Assembly (NCBI GenBank): GCA_049509915.1
Contig: JBEKZL010000056.1
Span: 1-30,102, forward strand
Direction: 5' to 3'
DNA: 30,102 nt
From: JBEKYD01 sp049509915
GTDB taxonomy: Bacteria > Acidobacteriota > Terriglobia > Bryobacterales > Bryobacteraceae
The position numbers were made by a program, and so were the translations under genes. The stretch's first letter is position 1; every line of letters begins with the position of its first letter. Shown in pieces: positions 1 to 7,258 of this stretch. Under the pieces are notes generated by a model that saw nothing but the letters and a program-made list of their open reading frames with translations, made no database searches and was not told where the DNA came from.

Positions 1-373
1 TTTGTACTTCACTTCCTCACGTAGAGGAAACCGGCTATTGCCCCGCCGTTCCTCCGTTCCCCCGAAATCCGCAAGCGGCTGTTGATCTGATGTCTGTCTG
101 CCTTGAAGGTCCATAAGCCGTCATTCCATGTTGCCCGAGTACGCTGCGAGATACAATAGCCTGAAAGCTCTAAGGTACATGCAGGAGTCCGCTGGTACTA
201 TTGGTCAGATACTCCCTCCCTGAAGTTCCCGATCCCAGCCCGCGGCTTCGGACCAAGCGCCGGCTTCTGCGCGAAAATTGGCCCGATGAGAATCGCCGAA
301 CAGGGTTGCCCCGGTGTTGCTTTCCAGCCTCCGGAGTCCCCGAACCCTCTAAGCGCTCTGTTATGCTGGCCAC
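1..373. other. Intergenic stretch with no supported gene
   Basis: The first 373 bases upstream of larB contain only short overlapping frames of low-complexity basic composition that match nothing I recognise. A TACAAT hexamer at 152-157 could be a -10 element, but the nearest TTG-type -35 (131-136) is only 15 bp away and the distance to larB is more than 200 bp. I see no RNA gene, repeat or terminator here. Confidence 0.5.
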
Positions 374-1120
374 ATGGATCAGGAACAGCTTCGAACTCTA
401 CTGGGTGAGGTACGGGACCGGACGGTCGATATCGATGGCGCCCTCACCCGCCTTCGCCATCTTCCGTTCGAAGACCTGGGATTCGCCAAGGTCGATCATC
501 ACCGCCTGCTGCGCCACGGCATGCCGGAAGTCATCTTCGCCCAAGGCAAGACCCCCGAACAGGTCGCCGCCATCGCCCGTTCCCTGCTCGATCACGCCCC
601 CAATGTATTGATTACGCGCGCCAGCGCAGCCTGTGCGCAACTGGTTCAGGAGAAAGTGCCGGGAGGCGAGTTTTTCCCCCTTTCCGGCGCCATCCGTTTC
701 TGGCGCGACCGAACCCTGTCCGGTAAAGGCACCATCGCCGTAGTCTGCGCCGGTACCAGCGATATGCCCGTGGCCGAAGAAGCCCAGATCACCGCCGAGG
801 CAATGGGAAATGCCGTGGATACGATTAACGATATCGGCGTGGCCGGCATCCACCGCCTGATGTACAATCGCGAACGCCTGGTGGCCGCGCGCGTCATCGT
901 CGTCTGCGCCGGCATGGAAGGTGCCTTGCCGAGCGCCATCGGCGGTCTGGTTTCCTGTCCCGTCATCGCCGTTCCCACCAGCGTGGGCTATGGCGCCAGC
1001 TTTCACGGACTGGCCGCCCTGTTGGGCATGCTGAATAGCTGCGCCAGCAATGTAACAGTTGTAAATATTGATAACGGTTTCGGTGCCGGCTACGTAGCCA
1101 GCTTAATTAATCGGATGTAA
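374..1120 (+). CDS. larB: Nickel-pincer cofactor biosynthesis protein LarB
   Basis: The 248-residue protein matches LarB in length and in its conserved C-terminal half. LarB carboxylates and hydrolyses nicotinic acid adenine dinucleotide in the first step of the nickel-pincer nucleotide cofactor of lactate racemase-type enzymes. Visible signatures are GMPEVIFAQGKTPEQ near residue 50, VVCAGMEGALPSAIGGL near residue 175, and the near-invariant PTSVGYGASFHGLAALLGML followed by NSCASNVTVVNIDNGFGAGY. Cys223 in NSC corresponds to the cysteine known in the family to form an adduct with the nicotinamide ring. The ATG start gives the expected N-terminus (MDQEQLRTLL); no good Shine-Dalgarno is visible. 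No larC or larE lies in the window. The gene converges with the minus-strand sigma cassette about 10 bp downstream. Confidence 0.93.
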   Translation: MDQEQLRTLLGEVRDRTVDIDGALTRLRHLPFEDLGFAKVDHHRLLRHGMPEVIFAQGKTPEQVAAIARSLLDHAPNVLITRASAACAQLVQEKVPGGEFFPLSGAIRFWRDRTLSGKGTIAVVCAGTSDMPVAEEAQITAEAMGNAVDTINDIGVAGIHRLMYNRERLVAARVIVVCAGMEGALPSAIGGLVSCPVIAVPTSVGYGASFHGLAALLGMLNSCASNVTVVNIDNGFGAGYVASLINRM

Positions 1121-1129
1121 CCGGTTGGG

Positions 1130-1501
1130 TTACTGGCGCTGGGCTTCCTGCAAAATGTGCTCGAACTTGATACGCTGCTCGGGGGTGAGGATCTGTTCGA
1201 CGCGGGCGCGGCTGTCGCTCAGCACGGTGCGGTAATATTGCCAGAAGTCGTTAAGGATGGACTGCATCTGTTCCGACTGGGCGGGGGTCAGGTTGAGTTC
1301 CTTTTGCAGACGGTCGAAGTAGAGAGCCTTGCCCGCCGGAGTATCGAAGGGCGGCTGGTGCAGGTGGGCGTGGCCCAGGTTCATGACCACGGCGCCCAGC
1401 GCGGCGCCGCACACGAACACCAAAAGAATAGTGAGGGCACTGGCCAGGCGCGGCCACCAGGGTTGGCCGGCCGCGACCCGTCCGGCCGTTAAGCTGCTCA
1501 T
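1130..1501 (-). CDS. CnrX/CpxP-like periplasmic stress or metal sensor
   Basis: This 123-residue protein has an N-terminal membrane segment (about residues 18-40, LASALTILLVFVCGAALGAV) followed by a helical extracytoplasmic domain. It carries two LTxxQ-type motifs, LTPAQSEQMQ (about residue 72) and LTPEQRIKFE (about residue 106), the hallmark of the Spy/CpxP/CnrX superfamily of periplasmic sensors and chaperones. It is the third gene of a minus-strand cassette after an ECF sigma factor and its anti-sigma factor, 3 bp after the latter. In CnrYXH-type systems the equivalent protein senses periplasmic Ni/Co and relieves anti-sigma inhibition. A sensory role is therefore inferred from the neighbours. 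The ligand is unknown, and no His/Met-rich metal site stands out beyond the short HAHLH near residue 45. Confidence 0.8.
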   Translation of the reverse strand: MSSLTAGRVAAGQPWWPRLASALTILLVFVCGAALGAVVMNLGHAHLHQPPFDTPAGKALYFDRLQKELNLTPAQSEQMQSILNDFWQYYRTVLSDSRARVEQILTPEQRIKFEHILQEAQRQ

Positions 1502-1504
1502 AAG

Positions 1505-1966
1505 CTACTGCTCATAAGAAGTCAGCGTGATGAGCATATTATCCCGGCCGGTGCCGCTGTCGAATACCGGCAGGTTCTGCTGGGCCATCACCTCCGCGGG
1601 CGAAAGACTGCTGGAAAAGCGAGTCTCGCGCGTAAACAGAAAACTACCCAAAACGGCGATAGTCAACAGGCAGGAATATGCCAGCCGCCGGCCGAACACG
1701 ACATCCAGATTGAACAGGCCGGAGAACGACGGCGCCCGCCGGCTCTCCTCCACCTGCGTCATGACCTTGGAATAGAATGCGGGCGACGCGGTCGGGGTCT
1801 CGTCGCTGCGCAAAGACGCGAACAGTCCGGCGATATCCTTCAGACCGTCGACTTCCTCGCGGCAGGACTCACAATGGGTCAAATGCGTTTCGAAGGCTTG
1901 ACGAGCGGCCGGGGTCAGCGTCCCAGCGAGGTACTCTTCCAGCCTGTCCAACAGTACCGCATGCAT
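1505..1966 (-). CDS. Zinc-finger anti-sigma factor (zf-HC2, membrane-anchored)
   Basis: The start is set at the internal ATG beginning MHAVLLDRLEEYLAG because a good GGGAAG ribosome site lies about 5 bp upstream. The longer frame adds 32 residues without family resemblance. The 153-residue protein has the ZAS/zf-HC2 motif H-x3-C-x2-C (HLTHCESCREEV, about residues 28-39) at its N-terminus. A single transmembrane segment follows (about residues 97-113, LAYSCLLTIAVLGSFLF), then a short extracytoplasmic tail. This is the normal layout of an anti-sigma factor holding an ECF sigma factor at the membrane. It lies between the sigma gene (about 98 bp upstream) and the LTxxQ sensor gene (3 bp downstream), so all three are probably co-transcribed. 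Confidence 0.88.
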   Translation of the reverse strand: MHAVLLDRLEEYLAGTLTPAARQAFETHLTHCESCREEVDGLKDIAGLFASLRSDETPTASPAFYSKVMTQVEESRRAPSFSGLFNLDVVFGRRLAYSCLLTIAVLGSFLFTRETRFSSSLSPAEVMAQQNLPVFDSGTGRDNMLITLTSYEQ

Positions 1967-2064
1967 ACGTTTCTTCCCTTGCCAATTCAACACGTTACCA
2001 CTTGCCCTCTGGCGGATCTTTATGCTCCCCGAGGGAGCCCGTCCGCCTGGAGGGAATTCCAATT

Positions 2065-2727
2065 CTAAACCACCAGCCCGGGGGCGCGATCGAGACGCTG
2101 CGCCGCCTTGACCAGTTTCTGCCGGGCCCGGAACAATTTCACCTTGATGGTATTTTCATTCATACCAGTCCGGGTCGCCAGTTCCTCGACTGAATAGCCT
2201 TCCACTTCCTTCATCATGAGCAGCATCCGCTCTTCTTCGGAAACCCGGGAGAGGAGTTTCAGCACATAGTCGCGGCCGGCGAGCGCGGCATCCGCCGGGA
2301 CCTGCCGGTCCACCTGCGGCTCGCTGTTTTCCACCCGCCGCACCTCGTCTTCGCTCAGGTCGCTCTCGTAAACCAGCTTGCGCACTTTCCGCTTGCGCAG
2401 GTAGTCGAAACACTCGTTCACGGTGATTTTGTAGATCCAGGTGATCAGCGAACTGCGGAAATCGAAGCTTTTGAGCGAAAGAAAGATTTTGGCAAACACC
2501 TGCTGCGCGATATCTTCCACGTCGTTGCGTTGCCGCACGATCCCGTGAATGATGGAAAACACTTTGCTTTGATAACGTTCCACGATTTCTCGGAACGCAT
2601 TCTCATCGCCGCTCTGGGCTCTGGAAACCAGCGCGCCTTCCGGGGTGTTTTGATAGTCCACTCGTGATTTCGCCGCGACTTTGCTGCCGAACCCAGCGAG
2701 TGGCAATGCCTCGGATAGTGTTGCCAT
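2065..2727 (-). CDS. ECF-family RNA polymerase sigma factor
   Basis: The 220-residue protein carries region 2 (about residues 45-115, including the DVEDIAQQVFAKIF core and the WIYKITVNECFDYLRKRK helix) and region 4 (about residues 155-212, with EERMLLMMKEVEGYSVEELA and NTIKVKLFRARQKL as the helix-turn-helix). No region 3 lies between them, which fits ECF sigma factors of the RpoE/SigW type. A roughly 40-residue N-terminal extension precedes region 2. Alternative starts inside that extension cannot be excluded. It heads the cassette with the zf-HC2 anti-sigma and LTxxQ sensor genes. Such sigma factors usually activate their own promoter, which would lie in the 2728-3086 intergenic region. Confidence 0.93.
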   Translation of the reverse strand: MATLSEALPLAGFGSKVAAKSRVDYQNTPEGALVSRAQSGDENAFREIVERYQSKVFSIIHGIVRQRNDVEDIAQQVFAKIFLSLKSFDFRSSLITWIYKITVNECFDYLRKRKVRKLVYESDLSEDEVRRVENSEPQVDRQVPADAALAGRDYVLKLLSRVSEEERMLLMMKEVEGYSVEELATRTGMNENTIKVKLFRARQKLVKAAQRLDRAPGLVV

Positions 2728-2772
2728 ACAACCAATCCGACGTTCACTCAGGGCTCGGGGTTACAAGGACTT

Positions 2773-2816
2773 GGCCCCTGTCCTCACTTGCACCATACCA
2801 CAGTCGGGACGGGGCC
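2773..2816. repeat. GC-rich imperfect hairpin
   Basis: GGCCCCTGTCC at 2773-2783 pairs with GGACGGGGCC at 2807-2816, giving ten base pairs with one bulged T and a 23-base loop. It lies in the presumed 5' leader of the sigma-factor transcript, 46 bases before the start codon, so it could act as an attenuator, a protein site or simply a repeat. No U-tract follows on the minus strand, so it is not a typical intrinsic terminator. Confidence 0.45.
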
Positions 2817-2878
2817 TTTCGGGCGAGGGTGTACCTCGGATGCTCCTCACCAATGGTGGCGTGGGGGACGCCGGCGGT

Positions 2879-2895
2879 TTGTGCAATTTTGTGCA
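2879..2895 (+). repeat. Tandem TTGTGCA pair, copy 1
   Basis: Two TTGTGCA heptamers begin at 2879 and 2889, exactly 10 bp apart (one helical turn). The full 17-mer differs from copy 2 at 3042-3058 by a single base. The arrangement resembles a direct-repeat protein-binding site, but no regulator is known for it. Confidence 0.5.
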
Positions 2896-2982
2896 CCCTT
2901 GTTCATTCCACCGAGCTGAAAAATCAAACGATCGAGCCGCGGTATTGGATGGTCATCGGAAGGTCGGGGGCGAGGATCCGGG

Positions 2983-3036
2983 GCCTCACGGTAGCGGCTC
3001 GGTTTCAGACGCTGCGCATTTTCAATCACTTACCGA
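2983..3036 (+). repeat. Partial copy of a dispersed intergenic repeat
   Basis: This 54-base stretch aligns without gaps to 25751-25804 with about 42 identical positions. The strongest blocks are the shared CCTCACGG, GCGGCTCGGTT and TCACTTACCGA. The central 14 bases have diverged. It is the most decayed of the copies seen in this window. Confidence 0.55.
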
Positions 3037-3041
3037 CATTG

Positions 3042-3058
3042 TTGTGCATTTTTGTGCA
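3042..3058 (+). repeat. Tandem TTGTGCA pair, copy 2
   Basis: The two heptamers start at 3042 and 3052, again 10 bp apart and in the same orientation as copy 1, 163 bp away. It lies only 5 bp after the partial dispersed repeat at 2983-3036 and just downstream (about 29 bp) of the stop codon of the minus-strand S9 peptidase homologue. Confidence 0.5.
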
Positions 3059-3086
3059 TGGCACGGCAGGTGGTTTGATCGGGATT

Positions 3087-5003
3087 TCAATGAAGCGACT
3101 TGTCCAACCACGCCAGCACGCCTTGCCACTCCAGGACGCGGTCTTCGGGGTTCTGTTCGGGGCTGAGGGTCAAAACCGCGGTATCGGTATGGCGGGCGGC
3201 GAGCGCGGCTGCCAGCGCGGCCGCAGCGGCGTCTCCGGGACGGGCAATCAGCAGGGCGGGCGTTTTGAAATCTGCCGCCGCGGACCGGGGCGAGTGTCCG
3301 GCATAGAGTCGCGCGTCCTCCCAAGGCGCCGCGCCCAGCAAACCGGTCATGCGGCGCAGGCTTCCGGCGCTCTGCGACGCGTGCATGTCCAGATCGGCCA
3401 CCGGGCGGGTCACCACCACGGCGCGCAGCCGTTCGCCATGGCCTAGCGCCCAGCTTGCCAGCAGGCCGCCGATCATGGCGATACGCCGCCTGTCGCCCAA
3501 TCCCTTGTTCAAAACCGCGTCCACGCCGCGCATGGCGTCCTCAAAAGCGCCGTCGGGATAGGCGGTCGGTAACAAATTGGCGAAGACCTCGCCATACCCC
3601 GGAGTGCCGCGCGGATTCAAGTTCAGCACCAGCCAACCGCGCGCCGCGAGCAACTGGGTTTCTAGGCGCATTTCCACGCCGCGCATGATGCCGGGCTGAC
3701 CTTCCACATCCACGACGAGCGGATAGGTACGCGACGGATCGAAATGGGCCGGGCGGGTCAGCCATGCCTGAATGCTCTGGCCGGCGGAATCGTAGCGAAA
3801 TTCTTCGGCGGGCGCGATGTCGCGCGTAGCCAGCAGCTCGTCGTTGGGAGCGGCCAGCGCCATCACTCCGCCCGGCAGGTCCACGGCGAACGAGACCACC
3901 GTGCCCGCTTCCACGGCGCCTTCGGGAGCGGACCACCGCACCGCCGCGGCGCGGCCGTTATCGGCCAGCGAAAATCCCCTTAGCCGGTCGTGCCGGCGGG
4001 TAACCTGGCGCGCCGTGCCATCGGCGCGAGCGGCATAGACCTGGGTGGCGCCAGCATCGTCCGCCAGAAAGTAGACCGTGCGCCCGTCCGAGCTCCACTG
4101 CGGCGCGGCCGCATCGCGGTCCAGAGCCCCCGCCAGCACTTTGTCGCGGCTACCATCCGGATTCATGACACAGAGCTTGCGCAGCGCGTTACCGGGACGA
4201 GATTCGGCCGCGATCCAGGCGATCTTGCCGCCGTCGGGCGAAGGCAGGGGATTGAAATTGTCTCCCGCCCGATGGGTGAGTGGGCGCGGCGGCGCGTTGT
4301 TCGCCTCCGCGCCGGCGTCGATGGCGTAGATCTGGCTGCCGCCGAGTGGCGTGGCGCGCGCCGAGATCAGCACCGTCTTTCCGTCCAACGTCCAAGCCGG
4401 CTCGCCCTCAACCCGAAGCTCCCCTGTGGCCAACTCGCGCGGTGCGCCGCCGCGTGCCGCCACTACCAGGAGTTCGGGCTTGGTCCAGCCGGCGAACGTG
4501 CCGAGGTGAAGTTGTTGAAGCATCAGCCCCGGCGCCGTTCGGCTCTCGCCGCCGGACGACGCCGTGAACGCGATCGAGTTGCCGTCGGCAGACCAGGCAA
4601 ACGCTTTCGGCTCGAAGCCCAGTTCGATCTCGCCGGCTTCGCCAGCCGCTGCGCTGGCAACGTAAAGGCGGGTCTTGCCGCTCCGGTCGCTCAGCCACGC
4701 GATGCGCTCTCCGTCGGACGACCAACGCGGCGAGCGGTCGCGCCAGGCGCCGGGCCCAGAGGTCGCCCCAAATCGCCGCCGCTCGCGGCCATCGGCCGAC
4801 GCCAGCCAGAGGTTCGAACAAACTGCGCGGCTGGCCCGTTCGTTCCACCTCTCCACATAGACCACCCGCTTTCCGTCGGGCGAGATCCGAGGGTCCTCGG
4901 GGCTGTGCCACGCCCAGATGTCGGCTGGAGTAAAGGGCTCGCGGGCGCTGGCACACGGGAGCGCCAGCAGCGCCCCCAGCATGATTTGGATGAGATGCCG
5001 CAC
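3087..5003 (-). CDS. S9 prolyl-oligopeptidase family homologue, probably catalytically dead
   Basis: The 638-residue protein has a signal peptide (cut after about residue 20, PCASA), a WD40/TolB-like propeller (repeats such as DPRISPDGKRVVYVERW, SPRWSSDGERIAWLS and APQWSSDGRTVYFLA), and a C-terminal alpha/beta-hydrolase domain (about residues 400-638) with the family block NLNPRGTPGYGEVFANLL. The start is GTG with a GGGAG ribosome site about 9 bp upstream. Active S9 enzymes carry GGSYGGYxTxW at the nucleophile. Here residues 510-517 read MIGGLLAS, so the SYGG segment carrying the catalytic serine is missing. At the usual His position the EGHG-type motif is replaced by SPEQNPEDR (about residues 612-620). 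The surrounding fold is kept and the frame is intact, which suggests a pseudoenzyme with a binding role rather than a fresh pseudogene. Confidence 0.85.
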   Translation of the reverse strand: MRHLIQIMLGALLALPCASAREPFTPADIWAWHSPEDPRISPDGKRVVYVERWNERASRAVCSNLWLASADGRERRRFGATSGPGAWRDRSPRWSSDGERIAWLSDRSGKTRLYVASAAAGEAGEIELGFEPKAFAWSADGNSIAFTASSGGESRTAPGLMLQQLHLGTFAGWTKPELLVVAARGGAPRELATGELRVEGEPAWTLDGKTVLISARATPLGGSQIYAIDAGAEANNAPPRPLTHRAGDNFNPLPSPDGGKIAWIAAESRPGNALRKLCVMNPDGSRDKVLAGALDRDAAAPQWSSDGRTVYFLADDAGATQVYAARADGTARQVTRRHDRLRGFSLADNGRAAAVRWSAPEGAVEAGTVVSFAVDLPGGVMALAAPNDELLATRDIAPAEEFRYDSAGQSIQAWLTRPAHFDPSRTYPLVVDVEGQPGIMRGVEMRLETQLLAARGWLVLNLNPRGTPGYGEVFANLLPTAYPDGAFEDAMRGVDAVLNKGLGDRRRIAMIGGLLASWALGHGERLRAVVVTRPVADLDMHASQSAGSLRRMTGLLGAAPWEDARLYAGHSPRSAAADFKTPALLIARPGDAAAAALAAALAARHTDTAVLTLSPEQNPEDRVLEWQGVLAWLDKSLH

Positions 5004-5111
5004 GGAATCAGTCTCCCATAAGCGCCTGTCGGAGGATAACCAGTTAGTGGACCGGAAGGCCTCCTACCCGCCCCTGGTGTGTCCGGCGGATGACGTGAAT
5101 CGGCAGCCTGT

Positions 5112-7244
5112 TTACCGCTCCCGGGCGCGCAGTTCGTCCACCATCCGCCGTCCCCTCGCGTCGGGCCTGATGCGCAATGCGGCTTCAAGTTCCGCGATCG
5201 CATCCGGCATCCGGCCCGGGACTTGCAACAGGGCCATCCCCAGGTTGTAGTGCGCTTCTCCGAAACCGGGCTGGAGCCGCACTGCCTCCTGGTATTCGGC
5301 GACGGCCTCCGCCAATCGCCCCGGAATTCGCGCCAGCAGACGCCCCAATTGGTTGTGCGCCTCCGCATAGTCCGGACGGCTGCGGAGCGCCGCCCGATAT
5401 TCGGCGATCGCGTCCTCGATCCGGTCCGGAGATTGCCCGTATGCGATTCCCAGGTTGTAGTGCGCTTCGGCCAGATCGGGTTGAAGGCGCAGCGCCGCTT
5501 GCCATTGGGCGATGGCGTCGGCGATCCTCCCGGGCGTCTGCGCCAGCGCCGTTCCCAGGTCGTAATGCGCCTCGGCGGCGTTCGGATCCAGCTTCAGCGC
5601 CTCTTCATATTGCTCGATCGCCTCTCCCATCCCACCGGGCACGCGCGCCAGCGCATTTCCCAGGCTGACGTGCGCGTAGGTGTAATGCAGCACCGGGGAG
5701 TAATCGGGCCGGTCGCGCAAAGCCGCCCGATATTCCGCGATCGCCTGCTGCAGCCGGCCGGACATCTGCGCCAGCGTTTTTCCCAGGTTGTAGTGCGCCT
5801 CCGCGTAGTCTGGCCGGATGCGCAGGGCCGCCTCGAACTCGGCGGCCGCGCCCTCTAAATCGGATCTGGCCAGCAGCACGTTGCCCAGGTTATTGTGCGG
5901 CCGCGCGCTCTCCGGGTATGCCTGAATTGTGCTGGCCCAGAGATTCTCGTCGTCGCGCCAGTCGAAATTCCGCGCATAGGTTCGCCACCCGAGTGCCAGG
6001 CACACGCACCCCAGCGCGGCCCCTTTCACCCAAGCCCGCTGGAGATTCGCCGCGCGAGCGATTGCCGCGGCCGCGACCACCACGCATCCGGCCAGGCCGA
6101 TTGAGGGTAGATACAGGAACCGCTCCGCCATGATGGTCCCGATCAGAATCAAAATATTCGAAGTCGGCACCAGCGCGATGAAAAAGAAGCCTAGAAAATA
6201 GAACAACGGCGGGTTGCGGCGGTGCGAGCGAATGGCCAGCAGAATCAGCCCCAGCGAAGCGGCCAGTGCCATCGCCCCCTTCGCGTCCTCCCACTTCCAC
6301 GGCTGCCAGCCGAACAACGGCACCGCGCGGAACGAGTAGTCCGCCGACAATCGCGCCGGCCACGCATACAGCCACAGAAACTTGCCGATCACCTTCACGG
6401 CAGTCATTCGCGCGGTCCAGAAACCGGCGCCGGTCAGCGGGTTCTCGGCAAACGGCACCAGCATATGGGTGGGCAGTCCCCATCGCAGGTAGAGAAACGT
6501 GGCGAAGGGAACGATAAGGACGGCGTAAGAGACCAAGCGGATTCGCCACGCCCCTCGCCGCGGCCAGGTGAAATCGTACAGGGCCATGAGGATCGGCAGA
6601 ACCGCGCCGCTCTCCTTCGAGAACAGCGCCACGGTTTGAGCGCCGGCCAGCGCGGCCAGCCAGGCGATCCGTTTTCGTCCCGCCGCTTTAGCTTGCCGCA
6701 CATAACAGAGCAAGCCAGTGAGAACTCCGAAACCCGCCAGTAAGTCGGCGCGCCCGACAATATTGGTGACGGATTCGACCAGCGCCGGATGTACGGCCCA
6801 CAGCGCTGCCAACGCCAGGGCGGGGAACCAGGCGCCCAGAATCTCGAGCCCCAGCGCGTAAACCAGGGCGATATTCAGGCCGTGCAGCGCCAGGTTGAAC
6901 GCGTGATAGCCCGATGGGTCCGCGCCATCGCCAACCACCGCGTAATGGAACAGGTAGGAGAGAGTCGTCGCCGGCCGGTAGAGCCCCGAGGTCCCGCTCG
7001 CGAACCAGTATTCCGTCTTGAAGATCAGCCGGATGTTTTCCGCCGTCGCCGCACGGATGCGCGGGTCGTTCCGGACGATTGGCGCGTTGTCGAATACGAA
7101 GCCGCCCGCGAAGGAGTTCGAGTATGCCGCCAACGCCAGCACCCAAATCGCCCCGATTGCCGCCGCGTGTCGCGCCCAGAGCCTCGCGGGAGCGCCGCTC
7201 GTCCCGGCCCGCCCACTGAGTTTTTGAATCTTCTTCCCCGGCAC
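5112..7244 (-). CDS. TMTC-like polytopic membrane protein with C-terminal TPR repeats
   Basis: The first roughly 430 of 710 residues form about ten membrane helices with the landmarks of the DUF1736/TMTC GT-C family: FVFDNAPIVRNDPRI after helix 1, YRPATTLSY, and HPALVESVTNIVGRADLLAG. Eukaryotic relatives are O-mannosyltransferases; bacterial relatives are untested. The acidic pair usual after helix 1 is DN here rather than DD. From about residue 450 seven TPRs follow, mostly 35 residues long with an extra PGR/PDR turn (consensus LAxxPGRxxDAIAEYxxALR then RPDYAEAHYNLG); unit 2 is stretched to 41 residues. The matching 105-bp periodicity in the DNA (5130-5894) is explained by these repeats. The start is GTG without a clear ribosome site, 8 bases after a TATAAT (7253-7258, minus strand), which could mean a leaderless transcript. 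Confidence 0.85.
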   Translation of the reverse strand: MPGKKIQKLSGRAGTSGAPARLWARHAAAIGAIWVLALAAYSNSFAGGFVFDNAPIVRNDPRIRAATAENIRLIFKTEYWFASGTSGLYRPATTLSYLFHYAVVGDGADPSGYHAFNLALHGLNIALVYALGLEILGAWFPALALAALWAVHPALVESVTNIVGRADLLAGFGVLTGLLCYVRQAKAAGRKRIAWLAALAGAQTVALFSKESGAVLPILMALYDFTWPRRGAWRIRLVSYAVLIVPFATFLYLRWGLPTHMLVPFAENPLTGAGFWTARMTAVKVIGKFLWLYAWPARLSADYSFRAVPLFGWQPWKWEDAKGAMALAASLGLILLAIRSHRRNPPLFYFLGFFFIALVPTSNILILIGTIMAERFLYLPSIGLAGCVVVAAAAIARAANLQRAWVKGAALGCVCLALGWRTYARNFDWRDDENLWASTIQAYPESARPHNNLGNVLLARSDLEGAAAEFEAALRIRPDYAEAHYNLGKTLAQMSGRLQQAIAEYRAALRDRPDYSPVLHYTYAHVSLGNALARVPGGMGEAIEQYEEALKLDPNAAEAHYDLGTALAQTPGRIADAIAQWQAALRLQPDLAEAHYNLGIAYGQSPDRIEDAIAEYRAALRSRPDYAEAHNQLGRLLARIPGRLAEAVAEYQEAVRLQPGFGEAHYNLGMALLQVPGRMPDAIAELEAALRIRPDARGRRMVDELRARER

Positions 7245-7252
7245 GAGCCATC

Positions 7253-7258
7253 ATTATA
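7253..7258 (-). promoter_or_regulatory. TATAAT -10-like hexamer before the TMTC/TPR gene
   Basis: A perfect TATAAT on the minus strand ends 8 bases before the GTG start of the TMTC-like gene, so a transcript initiated here would begin at or next to the start codon. No TTGACA-like -35 lies 16-18 bp upstream, which weakens the call. Confidence 0.35.

Larger units (their letters stand above)
2728..3086. promoter_or_regulatory. Intergenic region upstream of the sigma cassette, rich in repeats
   Basis: No gene is supported in these 359 bases. They hold three kinds of structure: a bulged GC-rich hairpin (2773-2816), two copies of a tandem TTGTGCA motif (2879-2895 and 3042-3058), and a 54-bp stretch (2983-3036) about 78% identical to part of the dispersed repeat at 25751-25804. 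The sigma-factor promoter on the minus strand must lie here, but I cannot pick a convincing -35/-10 pair. Confidence 0.5.

Noticed and set aside
3990..5021. 343-residue plus-strand open frame
   Set aside because: It is antisense to the S9 homologue, whose propeller and hydrolase motifs show that the minus strand is the coding one.
5130..5894. 105-bp periodic DNA repeat
   Set aside because: It is fully explained by the coding TPR units and is not a CRISPR array or satellite.
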